Positions 1-9,031 of a stretch of 64,000 bases of DNA are shown here, piece after piece. Position numbers and translations under genes: made by a program. The DNA is from Agaricus subrufescens (Eukaryota; Basidiomycota; Agaricomycetes; Agaricales; Agaricaceae). Numbering within the stretch: the first letter of the stretch is position 1; each line of letters opens with the position of its first letter. The stretch spans positions 1,116,001 through 1,180,000 of the forward strand of contig CM057069.1 in NCBI GenBank assembly GCA_029945375.1. The letters are read 5' to 3'. The notes beneath the pieces were generated by a model, which was not told the origin of the DNA, searched no databases, and saw nothing but the letters and a program-made list of their open reading frames with translations.

Positions 1-740
1 CATTACCATTGGTTTGAAGAGTCCGCAGTTGGTGAGGATGGTACCTTTCCATTTGTTTCCTTCCTTGATTTGCATGTTGTTGTATCCCCAAATGATGTCC
101 AGTTTATTGAAGTATTTGGCATGTTTTAATTTACCAATTACTTCGCTGATCAGTGGTAGGGGAGTCTTGTCCTTGATGGTGACCGAGTTGAGTTTGCAGT
201 AGTCCTGGCAGAGTCGTAGGGATCCATCTTTTTTGGGAACAAAAAAACATGGTGCTGCATAAGGGCTCTTGGATGGCTGGATTTGGGCCAGATTTTCATC
301 CAGGAATTTGTTGAGTTCAATTTCCTCTTTCAGGGTCATCTCGTAGACTTTGGCAGAGATTTTGGTGGGTGCATCTGGAAGTAAATTTACCTCATGGTCC
401 CACTGAGTTTGTTCAGGGAGTTTGTCAAAGTTTTTCCAGTTGAAGAGGTGAGTGTAGGGTTGCATGTAACTCAGTAGATCCAGGGGATTTGTGGGGTTGG
501 GCTCCTTTTCTGCTTGGGGTTCTGTCAGCATTAGTTGCCAGAATGGGATGTTTGAGTTTGTGGGTGGTGAGTTTCTGTTTATGGACCATTTGTTTGTTGA
601 TACAGGTATGGGTGCAGCCTGAGTCAAGCATGGTTTTGGCTTGAAATGTTTCTCTGTTTGGTTTGGTGATTTCAGGTTTGAGCATTAGTTCTTGCACTCC
701 TAGTTGTTTTTGGGGACAAACATATCAATTTCTCATACAA
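1..740 (-). pseudogene. pol: gypsy pol: aspartic protease and N-terminal reverse transcriptase
   Basis: The protease core LDSGCTHTCIN lies around 600-640 and supplies the catalytic Asp of a retropepsin. Downstream the reading frame gives the classic RT entry (PYAAPCFFVPKKDGSLRLCQ near 200-280), the motif DYCKLNSV, and the first catalytic Asp in KLDIIWGYNNMQI at about 75-115. The protease and RT frames differ by one position near 540, so there is one indel between them. The catalytic YxDD box, RNase H and integrase are beyond the window edge. The GYNN form of RT block A is common in basidiomycete gypsy elements. Confidence 0.85.
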
Positions 741-859
741 CTAGTTACATTGGTTTGTGAGTTTGTGCCTACTCCAAACCTTTGGGAAAATCCTGTTGAG
801 CTTCTTCAGCAGTTCCTTCTTCTCTGGAGGTAATGGCACAAATCTTAGTTTGTTTCTTG

Positions 860-1902
860 GGGCTTCAGCAAACTTTGGCAATGTGGCCCAGTTTGCCACA
901 ATTATAGCATTTGATGTTGGATCTGTATGATCCAGATTGGCACTCCTTCTTGATGTGTCCAAACTTGCTGCATTTAAGGCATTTGGGTTTCCCATCATTG
1001 GACCATTCCAATTTCTTTGCTCTGATCTCCATGGGTTGTCCATCTCCTCCATAAGTGACTCCAGTAGTGGTGCATTGGTTGTTTCTTCATCTTTCAGTGG
1101 ATTCCCATCCTTTTCCTACAGATCCTATTGCAGCAATCCATCCCTTAAGGGTGGTGGGAATAGCAGAAGGGGAATATCCCAAAATAGTGTGGATGACGTT
1201 GGACCTGGTGTGTTGTTTCAAGAGGTAGAGCATGTGGCCTTTGCTTGATTTAGATTGATGGATGAGGGCAGTGAATTTGACAAGGAAGTTGTTTGTGTGA
1301 AGATTTCCTTGTTTGAAGGTTTCAATCTTATCTTTGGTGATTTGTTGTTCATCTCCAGGTGAGAAAGCATTGACAATCTCTTGGGAAAAGGTGTTCCAAT
1401 CTGTGGTGTCATTGGACTTGATGACCTTGTTTTCCCAGTGTTTGGCAAACCATCCTGGGATTTCTCTATGTAAGCAGTCTGTGATGAGAAGAATTTTTGA
1501 ATCTGCATCTTTGTATTTACTGAATCTGAGAAAAACCTCCATTCCTCTCCACCAGTTGTTGAACTTGTTCCTGTCTCCATTGAAAAATCCAGGTTCCATA
1601 ACATCCTTGTGGCTGATTGGTGTGTTGATTGTCTTGGGTTCAGTGTTGCTGCTTGCCATTTCTCTTAATTCTAGTTCTTTGAGTTCCTTTGCTAGTTGGT
1701 TGAAATCTTTGTTGAGTGGTGTGTTTTTTGGCACTTGTGTTGGTTCTGGTTCCTCTGTTTCTTGTTCGTTGTTCTCAGATGAGAGTTCAGTCTCGTGGTT
1801 GTCTCTGTGTCTGAGTGTTTCAGATCTGTTTCTGTTTCAATGTCCTTTGTAAAAGAGGGATTCAAAGTCAATTCCAAACTGGTCAATGTTGTCTGTGCTC
1901 AT
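860..1902 (-). pseudogene. gag: gypsy gag with two CCHC zinc knuckles
   Basis: The likely start is the ATG at 1900-1902 (MSTDNIDQFGIDFESL), 79 nt downstream of the LTR in element orientation. The frame then reaches the capsid-like segment (EPGFFNGDRNKFNNWWRGME, about 1540-1610) typical of retrotrans_gag domains. It carries an in-frame TGA around 1837-1839 and shifts frame near 1085. Two CX2CX4HX4C knuckles follow, CLKCSKFGHIKKEC at about 945-990 and CYNCGKLGHIAKVC at about 868-912. These bind the genomic RNA for packaging. The copy is dead because of the stop and the shift. Confidence 0.8.
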
Positions 1903-1967
1903 ACACTGAGCTTAGCTGGTTCCTGCCTCAATGACTTAGAGGTCTTTCCTGCAAGGTGAGCTTTACA

Positions 1968-1979
1968 ATGCTTTACCAA
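1968..1979 (-). other. Candidate self-priming primer-binding site
   Basis: One base after the LTR end in element orientation lies the 12-mer TTGGTAAAGCAT (minus strand of 1968-1979). Its exact complement is present inside the same LTR at 2057-2068. In the genomic RNA the two would pair, as in the Tf1/sushi group where the RNA 5' end folds back to prime minus-strand DNA. The pairing is seen directly. Self-priming is inferred. Confidence 0.55.
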
Positions 1980-1980
1980 A

Positions 1981-2352
1981 TGTTACGACCTTATAGTGAT
2001 TAGCTTAGGTTGCAACTTAAGGCAAAGACTTGAGGGCAATAAGGGAATATAGTGAGTTGGTAAAGCATAAGGAAATACAAAGTATTACTATGCTACTTAT
2101 AGAAGAGTCAACTACCTAATAATAGAAAGGGAAAGTTGGGCTGAGTAAGTATACCTGAGGTGTCTGACTAATGATGGGAATCTGCTGAGTAAACATGTGG
2201 GACAAGGTATGCAAATGGAAAAGTAGCATATGGTCCTGGATCAGGGGATTCAATCAATAACAGATATAGATCATAACAATAGAAAGGCATAATTGGAAGG
2301 ATTACATAAGTAATTGTTTCCATAAAAGAAAACATTGTTCATAATCATAACA
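1981..2352 (-). repeat. 5' LTR of the left gypsy element (372 bp)
   Basis: The segment begins TGTTACGACC and ends CATAACA on the plus strand, giving the short inverted termini TGTTA/TAACA expected of an LTR. It lies directly upstream of gag in element orientation. The second LTR is outside the window, so the boundaries rest on the termini and on the neighbouring primer-binding site rather than on an LTR-LTR alignment. Confidence 0.65.
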
Positions 2353-2930
2353 TACACCCCTTGGGATCCGCAGATGCTTCTGTGGAAACCAGGGTGGAAC
2401 CAGCTGCAGCTGTGTGATGTTTAGCATCATTGATGATCTGAAGGAATGGACCATCCTTCATGTCATTGGGTGGGTCAACAAAGTGGATCCTTATATCCCA
2501 CAAGTCAGTGACCTGATTACCCAGTCTGGCTTCATCTGAGTCAGTGTCAAAGTGCTCACCGAGGTGAGGTAAGATGGCCATGTGTCTGAAAAAAGGAGAC
2601 TTGATGGCCTTTGGGGTGTCCTCTGATAGGTTACCCACATGATAGCAGTGCCTGAACAGCCCTGCAGCAGCTCCCTGCCCAATCAAAAAGCAGGTAGGGT
2701 GGTGGATAGAGAGAGTCTTGACCTGATATGAAGACTGGACCAAGAGCTTCTTGATGTGGAGGTGGATAGGGATGAGCCCCACTAGAGACTCCACCCCTCC
2801 ACTTGGGGAGGTGCAAAAAGCACCTTTAATCCAAAGAGCAGCTTGACACTGTATCTTACAGTAGGAATCCATCAGCCCCTTAGTCCTGTTTGACAATGGG
2901 GTCAGTGGTAATGGTGGGGGGAGGGTTGGT
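2353..2930 (-). pseudogene. LINE ORF2 fragment (post-RT region to start of RNase H)
   Basis: The minus frame ending at 2345 contains the stretch RTKGLMDS...QAALWIKGAFCTSP followed by GGVESLVGLIPIHLHIKKL, a conserved connection between the RT thumb and RNase H in basidiomycete LINE ORF2 proteins. It runs to STEASADPKGCM, which matches the position where the RNase H VxTDAS motif starts, with the catalytic Asp replaced by Glu. The reading is cut at 2352 by the gypsy LTR. Only the C-terminal third of ORF2 is represented. The identification rests on remembered family patterns, not on an alignment. Confidence 0.6.
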
Positions 2931-5326
2931 GTACAATCACTATTGCTTTCCAAGCTTGCATCCTTGTTCTCACTGATGTGCAAAGGCAATTGTGAGCCTG
3001 GCTGAGATGCTAAAGTAGGAATAAAAGAGCTGACAGCAGTTGAAAGATGAGAAGGAAAGAAAAAACTCCCACCACTCAACACAGGGTGCATGCCCTGAGA
3101 AGACAGGGCACTGAGCATGCTATGCTGCCCCTGTACCAATAGAATAGTAGGAAGGGTGGGGGTATGGCTAGACTGACTAAGAGATAGTGGTGTGGTGGCT
3201 ACCTGAGAGGTAGCATTATGGAGTGTAGGAGATGAGTTGTTGAAGGAGAGGCCACTGGCCACCTGAGACATAGTGTTACAGTGTGTAGGAGCAGAGTTGC
3301 TACCCACAACAACAAAGCAAGCCCATAATTGAAAATTATTGAGATATGAAGAGTAGATTTGAATAACACTCATGAGTATAGCAGAGGCAGCTATAAGGCT
3401 GGCTGTTGTCTTGGTGATCTTGTGCTGGCAAGCTAGATAGTTCACCAACACTACATTCTACATTCTTGTCTGTTTGACCTTGCTTCTGAGCTACAGCACA
3501 TCTGGGGGCCCTTTACCTAGGGGTAATGCATCAAATGATCTGTTAAAAGCTGAACAAATATCAGATCAAAGTAAGAGTAGAACATACCTGGACTAAGACA
3601 TCACAGCAAAAAATCTCACATACATATGTGGGTGTTGTCAAGGTCAGGGAATAGCAGGGGTGGGAGTTCAAGATACTTGCACTAGCAAAATATTTAGATA
3701 ATTTCTCAAAAATTATTCAAATATTTTGCTAGTGTTGAGTGGTGGCACTGGGTCTGTTTTGCAAATTGGGTAAGATGGAACATGGTTGGATGAGAGCAGA
3801 AAGCACAAGCATTCAAGATTGCATAATTGATTGAAATTCCACATCAAGACTGCCTATGTGAGGTGTTCAGAAAACTGGAAAAAAAGATATCTCTGGCACT
3901 ATTGCATGTGTTCCTCACAAAGGTAGAGCATTCTGTGGTGAGGGTTTTTTGTATCTGGGAGAAAGTGAGAGTAGATAGAGCTGAGACAAACTTTGAGACT
4001 CACTTTGGTTGAGAAGACTTTTATATTCAAGAGGACCATGGTAATTGACATGAAGTTGTGAGTAGAGAATGTAAATGTGGTATAATTCAAGGTTTTTGTC
4101 TGAAATGTAATGTTGCTGGGGTAAAGGAAAGGGATCTGATAAGAGGGGCAGTTGCTGAAAGCTGTTATTACCCAGCCAAAAGCATTCCACCACAGCAAGA
4201 GCTTGAATGTCCTTATTTATCCTTTCCTTCAGATGCTCTAGTGAAGTTCTCCTGGTTTCCCTAGCCCCATGGACTCTTTTTTAATTTGAGGTGTGATCAC
4301 AATCAGCTATCTGTGAGATTTTGAGCTTTGACAGCTCAGCTTGTAGCACTTTGACTTCCTTGCTTTTCTTGTTAAGAGCAATCTGGCAGTGTTGGAGGGC
4401 CTTATTAATGAATAGTCAGTGTTTGCAGTATTTGGTAATATGTTAAATGATCAAACTTACCTCTGAAAGATGCAGGATTGATGTAGTCACCCACTAGAAG
4501 GGAGTGAGCATCTGTAGAGACTTTGCTAGCCTGAGCACCACTAAGGTGAGCATCGGAGACAGATGATAGCACAGTGGCTGAGCCATTGGCTTGGGAGATA
4601 GACAACATTGAGGAAAAGTAGCACAGATATTCAACAATAGCTGAGAAACACTGTGAGAGTAAGAGGTGGGTAGAAAACTGTGGCAGAAAACATCTGTGAA
4701 GTAAGTATATGAGCCCTCTGTCAACAGTCAATGATACCTCATTGGGTAGTATTTGACCCACAAAGATAATAGTCATATACTTCAAATAAGCTAGTATACA
4801 ACAACTCACCCATGGATCATAGACATTAATATTCTTAGTTTCTTACCCCATGTCAAAGGCAAGATTACATGTATTTTTGCTGTCCTGAAACTTGTCAAAA
4901 ACTGATGCTGATAAAGTTAATAACATGATCAGATTTATTCAAATATGGTGCTAGTTAGGGAGGTTTATGGCTAATAATATCATAGATAAGGCACCAACAA
5001 AAATACAAAACCCACAATTATATATGTAATTAATGGGATAAAAGCTACTTAAAAGACCAGTCTATGTAGGAAAAGATACAAGCAAATTTCAAGTGATAGA
5101 TGAGGCTGGGAGATAGAAAGAACCCCATTCTTATACCAAATATACTACTTTCCCCCTTTTTGCTGTTGCTTTGTTGGCTTGATTTCCTAAGTGGTATTGT
5201 CAATGGTTTTGCATTACCTCTTCAAAGTTGCCCTTGGTGCTGCTTGTACAGGCCTTGAGACCTCACTACCTTTCTTCCCAACACCATCATTTCCATTCTT
5301 CTCTTTACACATCTCCCTCCTTGCAA
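2931..5326 (-). other. AT-rich stretch without a convincing gene
   Basis: Only short low-complexity frames occur here, rich in Ser, Thr, Leu and Gln on the minus strand (2931-3451 and 4405-4809). There is no recognisable RT, gag or domain motif. A 55-bp palindrome lies at 3680-3734. The base composition resembles 5327-6168, so all of it may be one degraded intron-rich locus or an old transposon. I assign no function. Confidence 0.35.
3680..3734. repeat. 55-bp palindrome with CACTAGCAAAATATTT ends
   Basis: Two 25-nt arms (3680-3704 and 3710-3734) are inverted copies with two mismatches, around a 5-nt loop. The ends read CACTAGCAAAATATTT. A diverged half arm (ATTCAAATATGGTGCTAGT) recurs near 4936-4954. 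This resembles a very short fold-back or MITE remnant, but no transposase and no clear target duplication were seen. Confidence 0.6.
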
Positions 5327-5698
5327 TTAGCTTCTGGGCTTGCACTGTGGCCTTGACATTTTTCTCTGGTTCTTCATGCTCCATAGCATCATTTCATCAT
5401 CATCATCATTGTCACTGGCCCCTTGTGATACTGAGTCCTGAGCTTCAAGAATATCATCACCACCACCCTTGAGATCACCACCACCACCCTCAAGATCATC
5501 ACCAACATCCTCAGCATCAGTACCATCCTCAGGGAACTCATTAGTCTTGTGATTATCACTACTATCAGATATGTCATCCCCATCCCTCTTACCATGGCTA
5601 TCTTCAGTTTTGCCATTGCCTTCAAAGTCTGTAATACTGGTATCATCAGAATCATTGTCATGCTCAACCTGGGGATTACTATTGGCTCCAGCCAACAA
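5327..5698 (-). CDS. Hypothetical acidic Asp/Gly-rich exon
   Basis: The minus frame encodes an acidic, low-complexity segment with runs of Asp, Glu and Gly (for example GDDLEGGGGDLKGGGDD), built on CAT/CAC trinucleotide tracts. The frame probably switches near 5390 into a Lys/Glu-rich tail (HEEPEKNVKATVQAQKL) ending around 5215, which implies an intron or an indel. Such segments occur in many nuclear proteins and do not identify a family. It may belong to the same minus-strand locus as the exon at 5752-6168. No function is assigned. Confidence 0.3.
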   Translation of the reverse strand: MLAGANSNPQVEHDNDSDDTSITDFEGNGKTEDSHGKRDGDDISDSSDNHKTNEFPEDGTDAEDVGDDLEGGGGDLKGGGDDILEAQDSVSQGASDNDDDDEMMLWSMKNQRKMSRPQCKPRS

Positions 5699-5751
5699 AG
5701 TCTGAATGTTTTGTCTTCTTGAGTTATTTCAGTAATTGTATAGTATTCCCC

Positions 5752-6168
5752 TCATGATTTCATAGATAGCCCAGTCTGACTTGTACCTTCGAAGTAGCTC
5801 ATAGTCATGTTTTGCCTTAAAGTTGTACAAATGAATTAGTTGAATTGTAATAAGTTTATAAGGGAAAGACATATGAGTTTGGCAGCCATAGCTAGTTCTG
5901 TGGGGCTGATTGTCCTGTATGACATAGAGAAGTTGATTCTGCAGGCTTTCATTAGATTGCTCACTGTGTGCTACAATATCTAAGTGAATAGAAACAATTA
6001 ATTTGGCTAGACTTACATGGCATTGATTGTAAGCTAGCCTGTTGTCTTCCAGCTGCATATCAGTTTGTGGATCACCAATTTTCTGAGGGCACTTGATGAG
6101 GTTTTGAGAAACTTTAGTCTTGGAGTGCAAAACTGCAGCCTTCTTGTACTTGTCAAGCTCCGCTGAAA
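5752..6168 (-). CDS. Hypothetical exon truncated by a copia fragment
   Basis: The minus frame starts inside the junction with the copia fragment at 6169, so its 5' part has been lost. It encodes AELDKYKKAAVLHSKTKVSQ and ends in ELLRRYKSDWAIYEIMRG. A GTAAGT donor at 6011-6016 with AG candidates 37-46 nt away suggests a small intron, but no spliced model reads cleanly. It could be a remnant of a multicopy host gene or of a transposon accessory gene. I do not recognise the family. Confidence 0.3.
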
Positions 6169-6827
6169 ACACCCCTGATCGCTCTCACTGGCAGGATGCT
6201 TGCAACACCGAGATTTTCAATCTGGAGGCCAACAGGACCTGGGAACTTGTTGATTTGCCTCCTGGAAAGAAGGTAGTCAACTCTGGATGGGTATTCAAGG
6301 TTAAAAGGCATGCTGACAGCTCAATTGAGCGCTATAGGGCTCGCCTTGTTGCTAAAGGCTTCTCCCAGCATCCTGGCTTTGATTACACCGAGGTTTTTGC
6401 TCCTACATTCCACCCTGCCTCCCTGCGCCTCATTGTAGCCTTAGCTGCAAGAGAAGGCTTCAAAATGTGCTCCATCAACATCTCTTCTGCCTTTACCTAT
6501 GGGGAACTTGAAGAGGAGATCTACATGAGACAACCAGAAGGCTACCACACTGGGGGACCTAATATGGTCTTCAGGCTCTGAAAATTGCTCTATGGCCTTA
6601 AGCAGGCTGCCAGGCAATGGAACAAGAAGCTCAGAAGTGTCCTAGAGGGTATTGGCTACTCCAGACTTTGCTCCGACAACTCTATCTACATTTATTCCAA
6701 GGGAGACATCAAGGTCATAGTGCCTGTCTTCATTGATGATATAACTCTGGTGTCTAAAAGCGATGCTGCTGTCTCTGCTGCTGTCTCTGAGCTGTCTAGC
6801 CACTTCAAACTGCGAGATCTCGGCAAC
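6169..6827 (+). pseudogene. pol: Copia-A reverse transcriptase fragment
   Basis: The frame reads PDRSHWQDACNTEIFNLEAN, then GWVFKVKRHADSSIERYRAR, the RT fingers of Ty1/copia. It continues through YGLKQAARQW to VFIDDITLVSKSD, the catalytic box, and stops at LRDLG. A TGA at 6579-6581 replaces the CGA present in the parallel copy near 57144. Both ends are abrupt: the left joins an unrelated exon and the right joins a LINE leader. There is no gag, integrase or LTR, so this is a mosaic piece. Confidence 0.85.
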
Positions 6828-6894
6828 GCTTCTTGACCTGTTACCACTACCTTCCTCTTTTGGAAGTTCCAGTGGTCGTAGCATAGAAGTAATA

Positions 6895-7014
6895 CATCAG
6901 CAAAAGGTTTGGCTACTTGAAGCTACTTGAAGCTACTTGAGGGCTACTTGAAAACTTTCAAGTAGCCCTCAAGTAGCTTCAAGTAGCTTCAAGTAGCCAA
7001 ACCTTTTGCTGATG
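6895..7014. repeat. 120-bp near-perfect palindrome, copy 1
   Basis: Arms 6895-6954 and 6955-7014 are exact inverted copies over 59 of 60 positions, with no spacer. The termini are CATCAGC/GCTGATG. Each arm contains tandem GCTACTTGAA units. It is flanked by TA on both sides (6893-6894 and 7015-7016). A second copy of exactly the same length lies at 24988-25107 in another LINE. This is a non-coding, MITE-like or fold-back insertion. Confidence 0.9.
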
Positions 7015-7029
7015 TATTCATCGTCCAAT

Positions 7030-8838
7030 ATGCCTCCCAAGCAATCTAAACAACCATCCAAGCCTCCTGGCATACCCCAGTCCATCTGGGATGCTGCTGA
7101 GGAGTTGATGCACAGCAAGAACCCCTGCCTTCCTGAGGGTACTCCCAATCCTGCAACTATCGCATACGAGTATGGTCAGGAAATTCCCCAGAACATGCCC
7201 AAACCCAAGCCCTCTCCTCACCTCCCAAAGGAGTTGGTCCTCAAGATCTATCCAGAGTTCGCTGAGTACCTCACCGATGACCTCTTCAAAGATATCAAGA
7301 GCTGGGCTGATGCCCACTCAATTGCTCAATCGATGGGATTCCCTGCCTGCCAGCCATTCCCCTCATTCCCAGTGCAGCCAACGGTGTCTGGATCATCCAG
7401 CGCTGCCCCTCCACCCTCCCCCTCCCCTTCCCCCTCTGCCTCTGGACCCCCAGAGAATTGGGACAAAGAATCTGGCATGGAGCAGCAGTCAGTGCACTCT
7501 GCCACCCCGGTCCCTGAGCCTAAGCCAGCCATTGGCCCAGCTAAGGTTCTTCTCTGGCTCTCTAACAACAGAGAGATCTACAAGGACAGAGAATTCATGG
7601 GCTATTTCACCTTTGAAGCTCTCAACTCTCTTCTTGTCACTGTCCAGGCTGGCGAGCACAAGTGCACGGTCCTCTCCAATGGCATGTCTATGTCCACGGG
7701 GATCGATCATCTTATTCTTAGGGCACAACCACCTGAGAAGAAACTAGAAGTTGCCATCCCTGGCAATGTCTCACCTCCTAGGAAGAAGCCGCGTTCTGGC
7801 CCAGCTACCCCCACTCCACTTTCTACCCCAGCCCCACTGAGTGCTCCGCCTCCAGCAATGGAGGTCATTGCAGAACCAGTGGTCACTGAAGTCAAGGAAT
7901 GCCCTCCCCCCAAGGCCACTCCCCCTGTCTCTCGCATTGCGCCCAAGCCTAGGTCGAAGCACAATTCCCGCCACACTGTCCATGGTGCTTCACACTGTGG
8001 CATCATTCTTACTCCACTGGCTGGATCCAACAAATCTGCAGCTGACATTTCCTTATCTCTTATCACAGAGATCAACAAACTTATCGGATTGGATCTTGGT
8101 TCATCCAAGATACTGATTACACATGCTGAACCGGGTAGTAACGGCAAGATATTTTTAGCCACTACCACTGTCCCGACCTCTTCTGAGTCTGCATTCGTGC
8201 TCAAACATGTCCATCGCCTCCTCCCTACAGGCCTTCCACAGCCAATCCAATCCACACTGGCCACCTCAACTTCTTTCTTGAAGATCGTGGATGTCCCCAT
8301 TCCTCAATCTATGCCCAAGAATGATTGGGTCAATCTCACCTGCAAGTGTCTCCTCAATGCTATCGCCACCTCTCCACATGCCCGATTAGGGACACTTATT
8401 CAACATCAAGTCCATATCATGCGGACTTCTGCTCATTCTGATTTATGCGTCGCGTGGATCAATATCTCTGACACCACCACAGGCATCAATGCTCGTATGT
8501 TTATCGGCCAGAAGGTTTCTGTCTCTGGAACCTTGTGCTGCATTCAGGGCGCTTGTCCCCATTCCAGCTCCGTCCAATGCCAATGTTGTCATCAATGGGG
8601 CCACCATGCTAATCAGTGTCACCGACAAGGCGTCTGCTGCCCCCTCTGCGGCGGTCCTCACACTGAACACAACCATTCTACGTTGGTCAACCCTAAACAA
8701 GTTGATCAATGTTGCTGCGTCAATTGCGTCGCTTCCAAGTGCGCTAAGGTAAATCATTCTGCAATGGACACTTCATGTCCGTTTTGGAAACATAGGTTCG
8801 ATTGGAATTGGCTTCACCGCCAGTTCCCTCACAATTAG
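7030..8838 (+). CDS. LINE ORF1 protein, family F1, intact
   Basis: The 602-codon frame starts at the ATG at 7030 (MPPKQSKQP), the same start used by the F1 copy at 61601. In-frame codons further upstream lie inside the palindrome. The N-terminal half is Pro/Ser-rich with a conserved block (SNNREIYKDREFMGYF, residues about 185-200). The C-terminal quarter carries three Cys/His modules: a CCHC knuckle CQCCHQWGHHANQC, a CCHH module CPLCGGPHTEHNH, and CVNC...H...C, closing with FDWNWLHRQFP. ORF1 proteins of this class bind LINE RNA. The frame is open from end to end, which is rare in this window. Confidence 0.8.
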   Translation: MPPKQSKQPSKPPGIPQSIWDAAEELMHSKNPCLPEGTPNPATIAYEYGQEIPQNMPKPKPSPHLPKELVLKIYPEFAEYLTDDLFKDIKSWADAHSIAQSMGFPACQPFPSFPVQPTVSGSSSAAPPPSPSPSPSASGPPENWDKESGMEQQSVHSATPVPEPKPAIGPAKVLLWLSNNREIYKDREFMGYFTFEALNSLLVTVQAGEHKCTVLSNGMSMSTGIDHLILRAQPPEKKLEVAIPGNVSPPRKKPRSGPATPTPLSTPAPLSAPPPAMEVIAEPVVTEVKECPPPKATPPVSRIAPKPRSKHNSRHTVHGASHCGIILTPLAGSNKSAADISLSLITEINKLIGLDLGSSKILITHAEPGSNGKIFLATTTVPTSSESAFVLKHVHRLLPTGLPQPIQSTLATSTSFLKIVDVPIPQSMPKNDWVNLTCKCLLNAIATSPHARLGTLIQHQVHIMRTSAHSDLCVAWINISDTTTGINARMFIGQKVSVSGTLCCIQGACPHSSSVQCQCCHQWGHHANQCHRQGVCCPLCGGPHTEHNHSTLVNPKQVDQCCCVNCVASKCAKVNHSAMDTSCPFWKHRFDWNWLHRQFPHN

Positions 8839-9031
8839 AGGTGGAATAGGTATTTCTCTTATTTTGCATTGTGATGGGCCTTTTCATAGTTGTTCTTTCA
8901 TTTCACTATGGCCTTTATGATTAGTCTTTTATTTATGTCGAGCAGTTGACCTTGTCCTGCGGATACGAGAACACAGGTTTGTGCATGTTGTTTCGGGCTT
9001 AATGTACGCTGCCGAGGGTTGAAAGGCGGGG
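8839..9031 (+). other. F1 3' UTR, truncated
   Basis: Non-coding sequence homologous to the F1 3' UTRs at 42166-42406 and 59508-59760. Homology stops at about 9031, before the AATAAA and poly(A) found in the other copies. Confidence 0.65.

Larger units (their letters stand above)
1..2352 (-). mobile_element. Ty3/gypsy LTR retrotransposon (left edge, truncated by window)
   Basis: Read on the minus strand the order is 5' LTR (1981-2352), primer-binding site, gag with zinc knuckles, aspartic protease and the start of reverse transcriptase, which runs off the window at position 1. This is the order of Ty3/gypsy elements. The integrase and 3' LTR lie outside. The element abuts a LINE ORF2 fragment at 2353, so it probably inserted into that LINE. 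It is more AT-rich and unlike the two gypsy elements at 9032-22318. At least one nonsense codon and one frameshift show it is defective. Confidence 0.85.
6828..9031 (+). mobile_element. ORF1-only LINE, family F1, copy 1
   Basis: It starts with the leader CTTCTTGACCTGTTACCACT shared by all full-length LINE copies here, carries an intact ORF1 (7030-8838) and then a 3' UTR. The UTR matches the F1 copies at 42150 and 59495 (for example GTACGCTGCCGAGGGTTGAA at about 9004) and is cut at about 9031, so the poly(A) is lost. No ORF2 follows ORF1. A 120-bp palindrome sits in the 5' UTR. The left flank is copia A and the right flank is gypsy-I non-coding DNA, so no target duplication can be tested. Confidence 0.8.

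Noticed and set aside
5394..5500. CAT/CAC trinucleotide tracts as a CRISPR or satellite array
   Set aside because: Simple low-complexity repeats coding for Asp and Gly; no spacers and no regular unit.
7006..7030. Upstream in-frame start for ORF1-F1 inside the palindrome
   Set aside because: The palindrome is a later insertion and the sister copy starts at the ATG equivalent to 7030.
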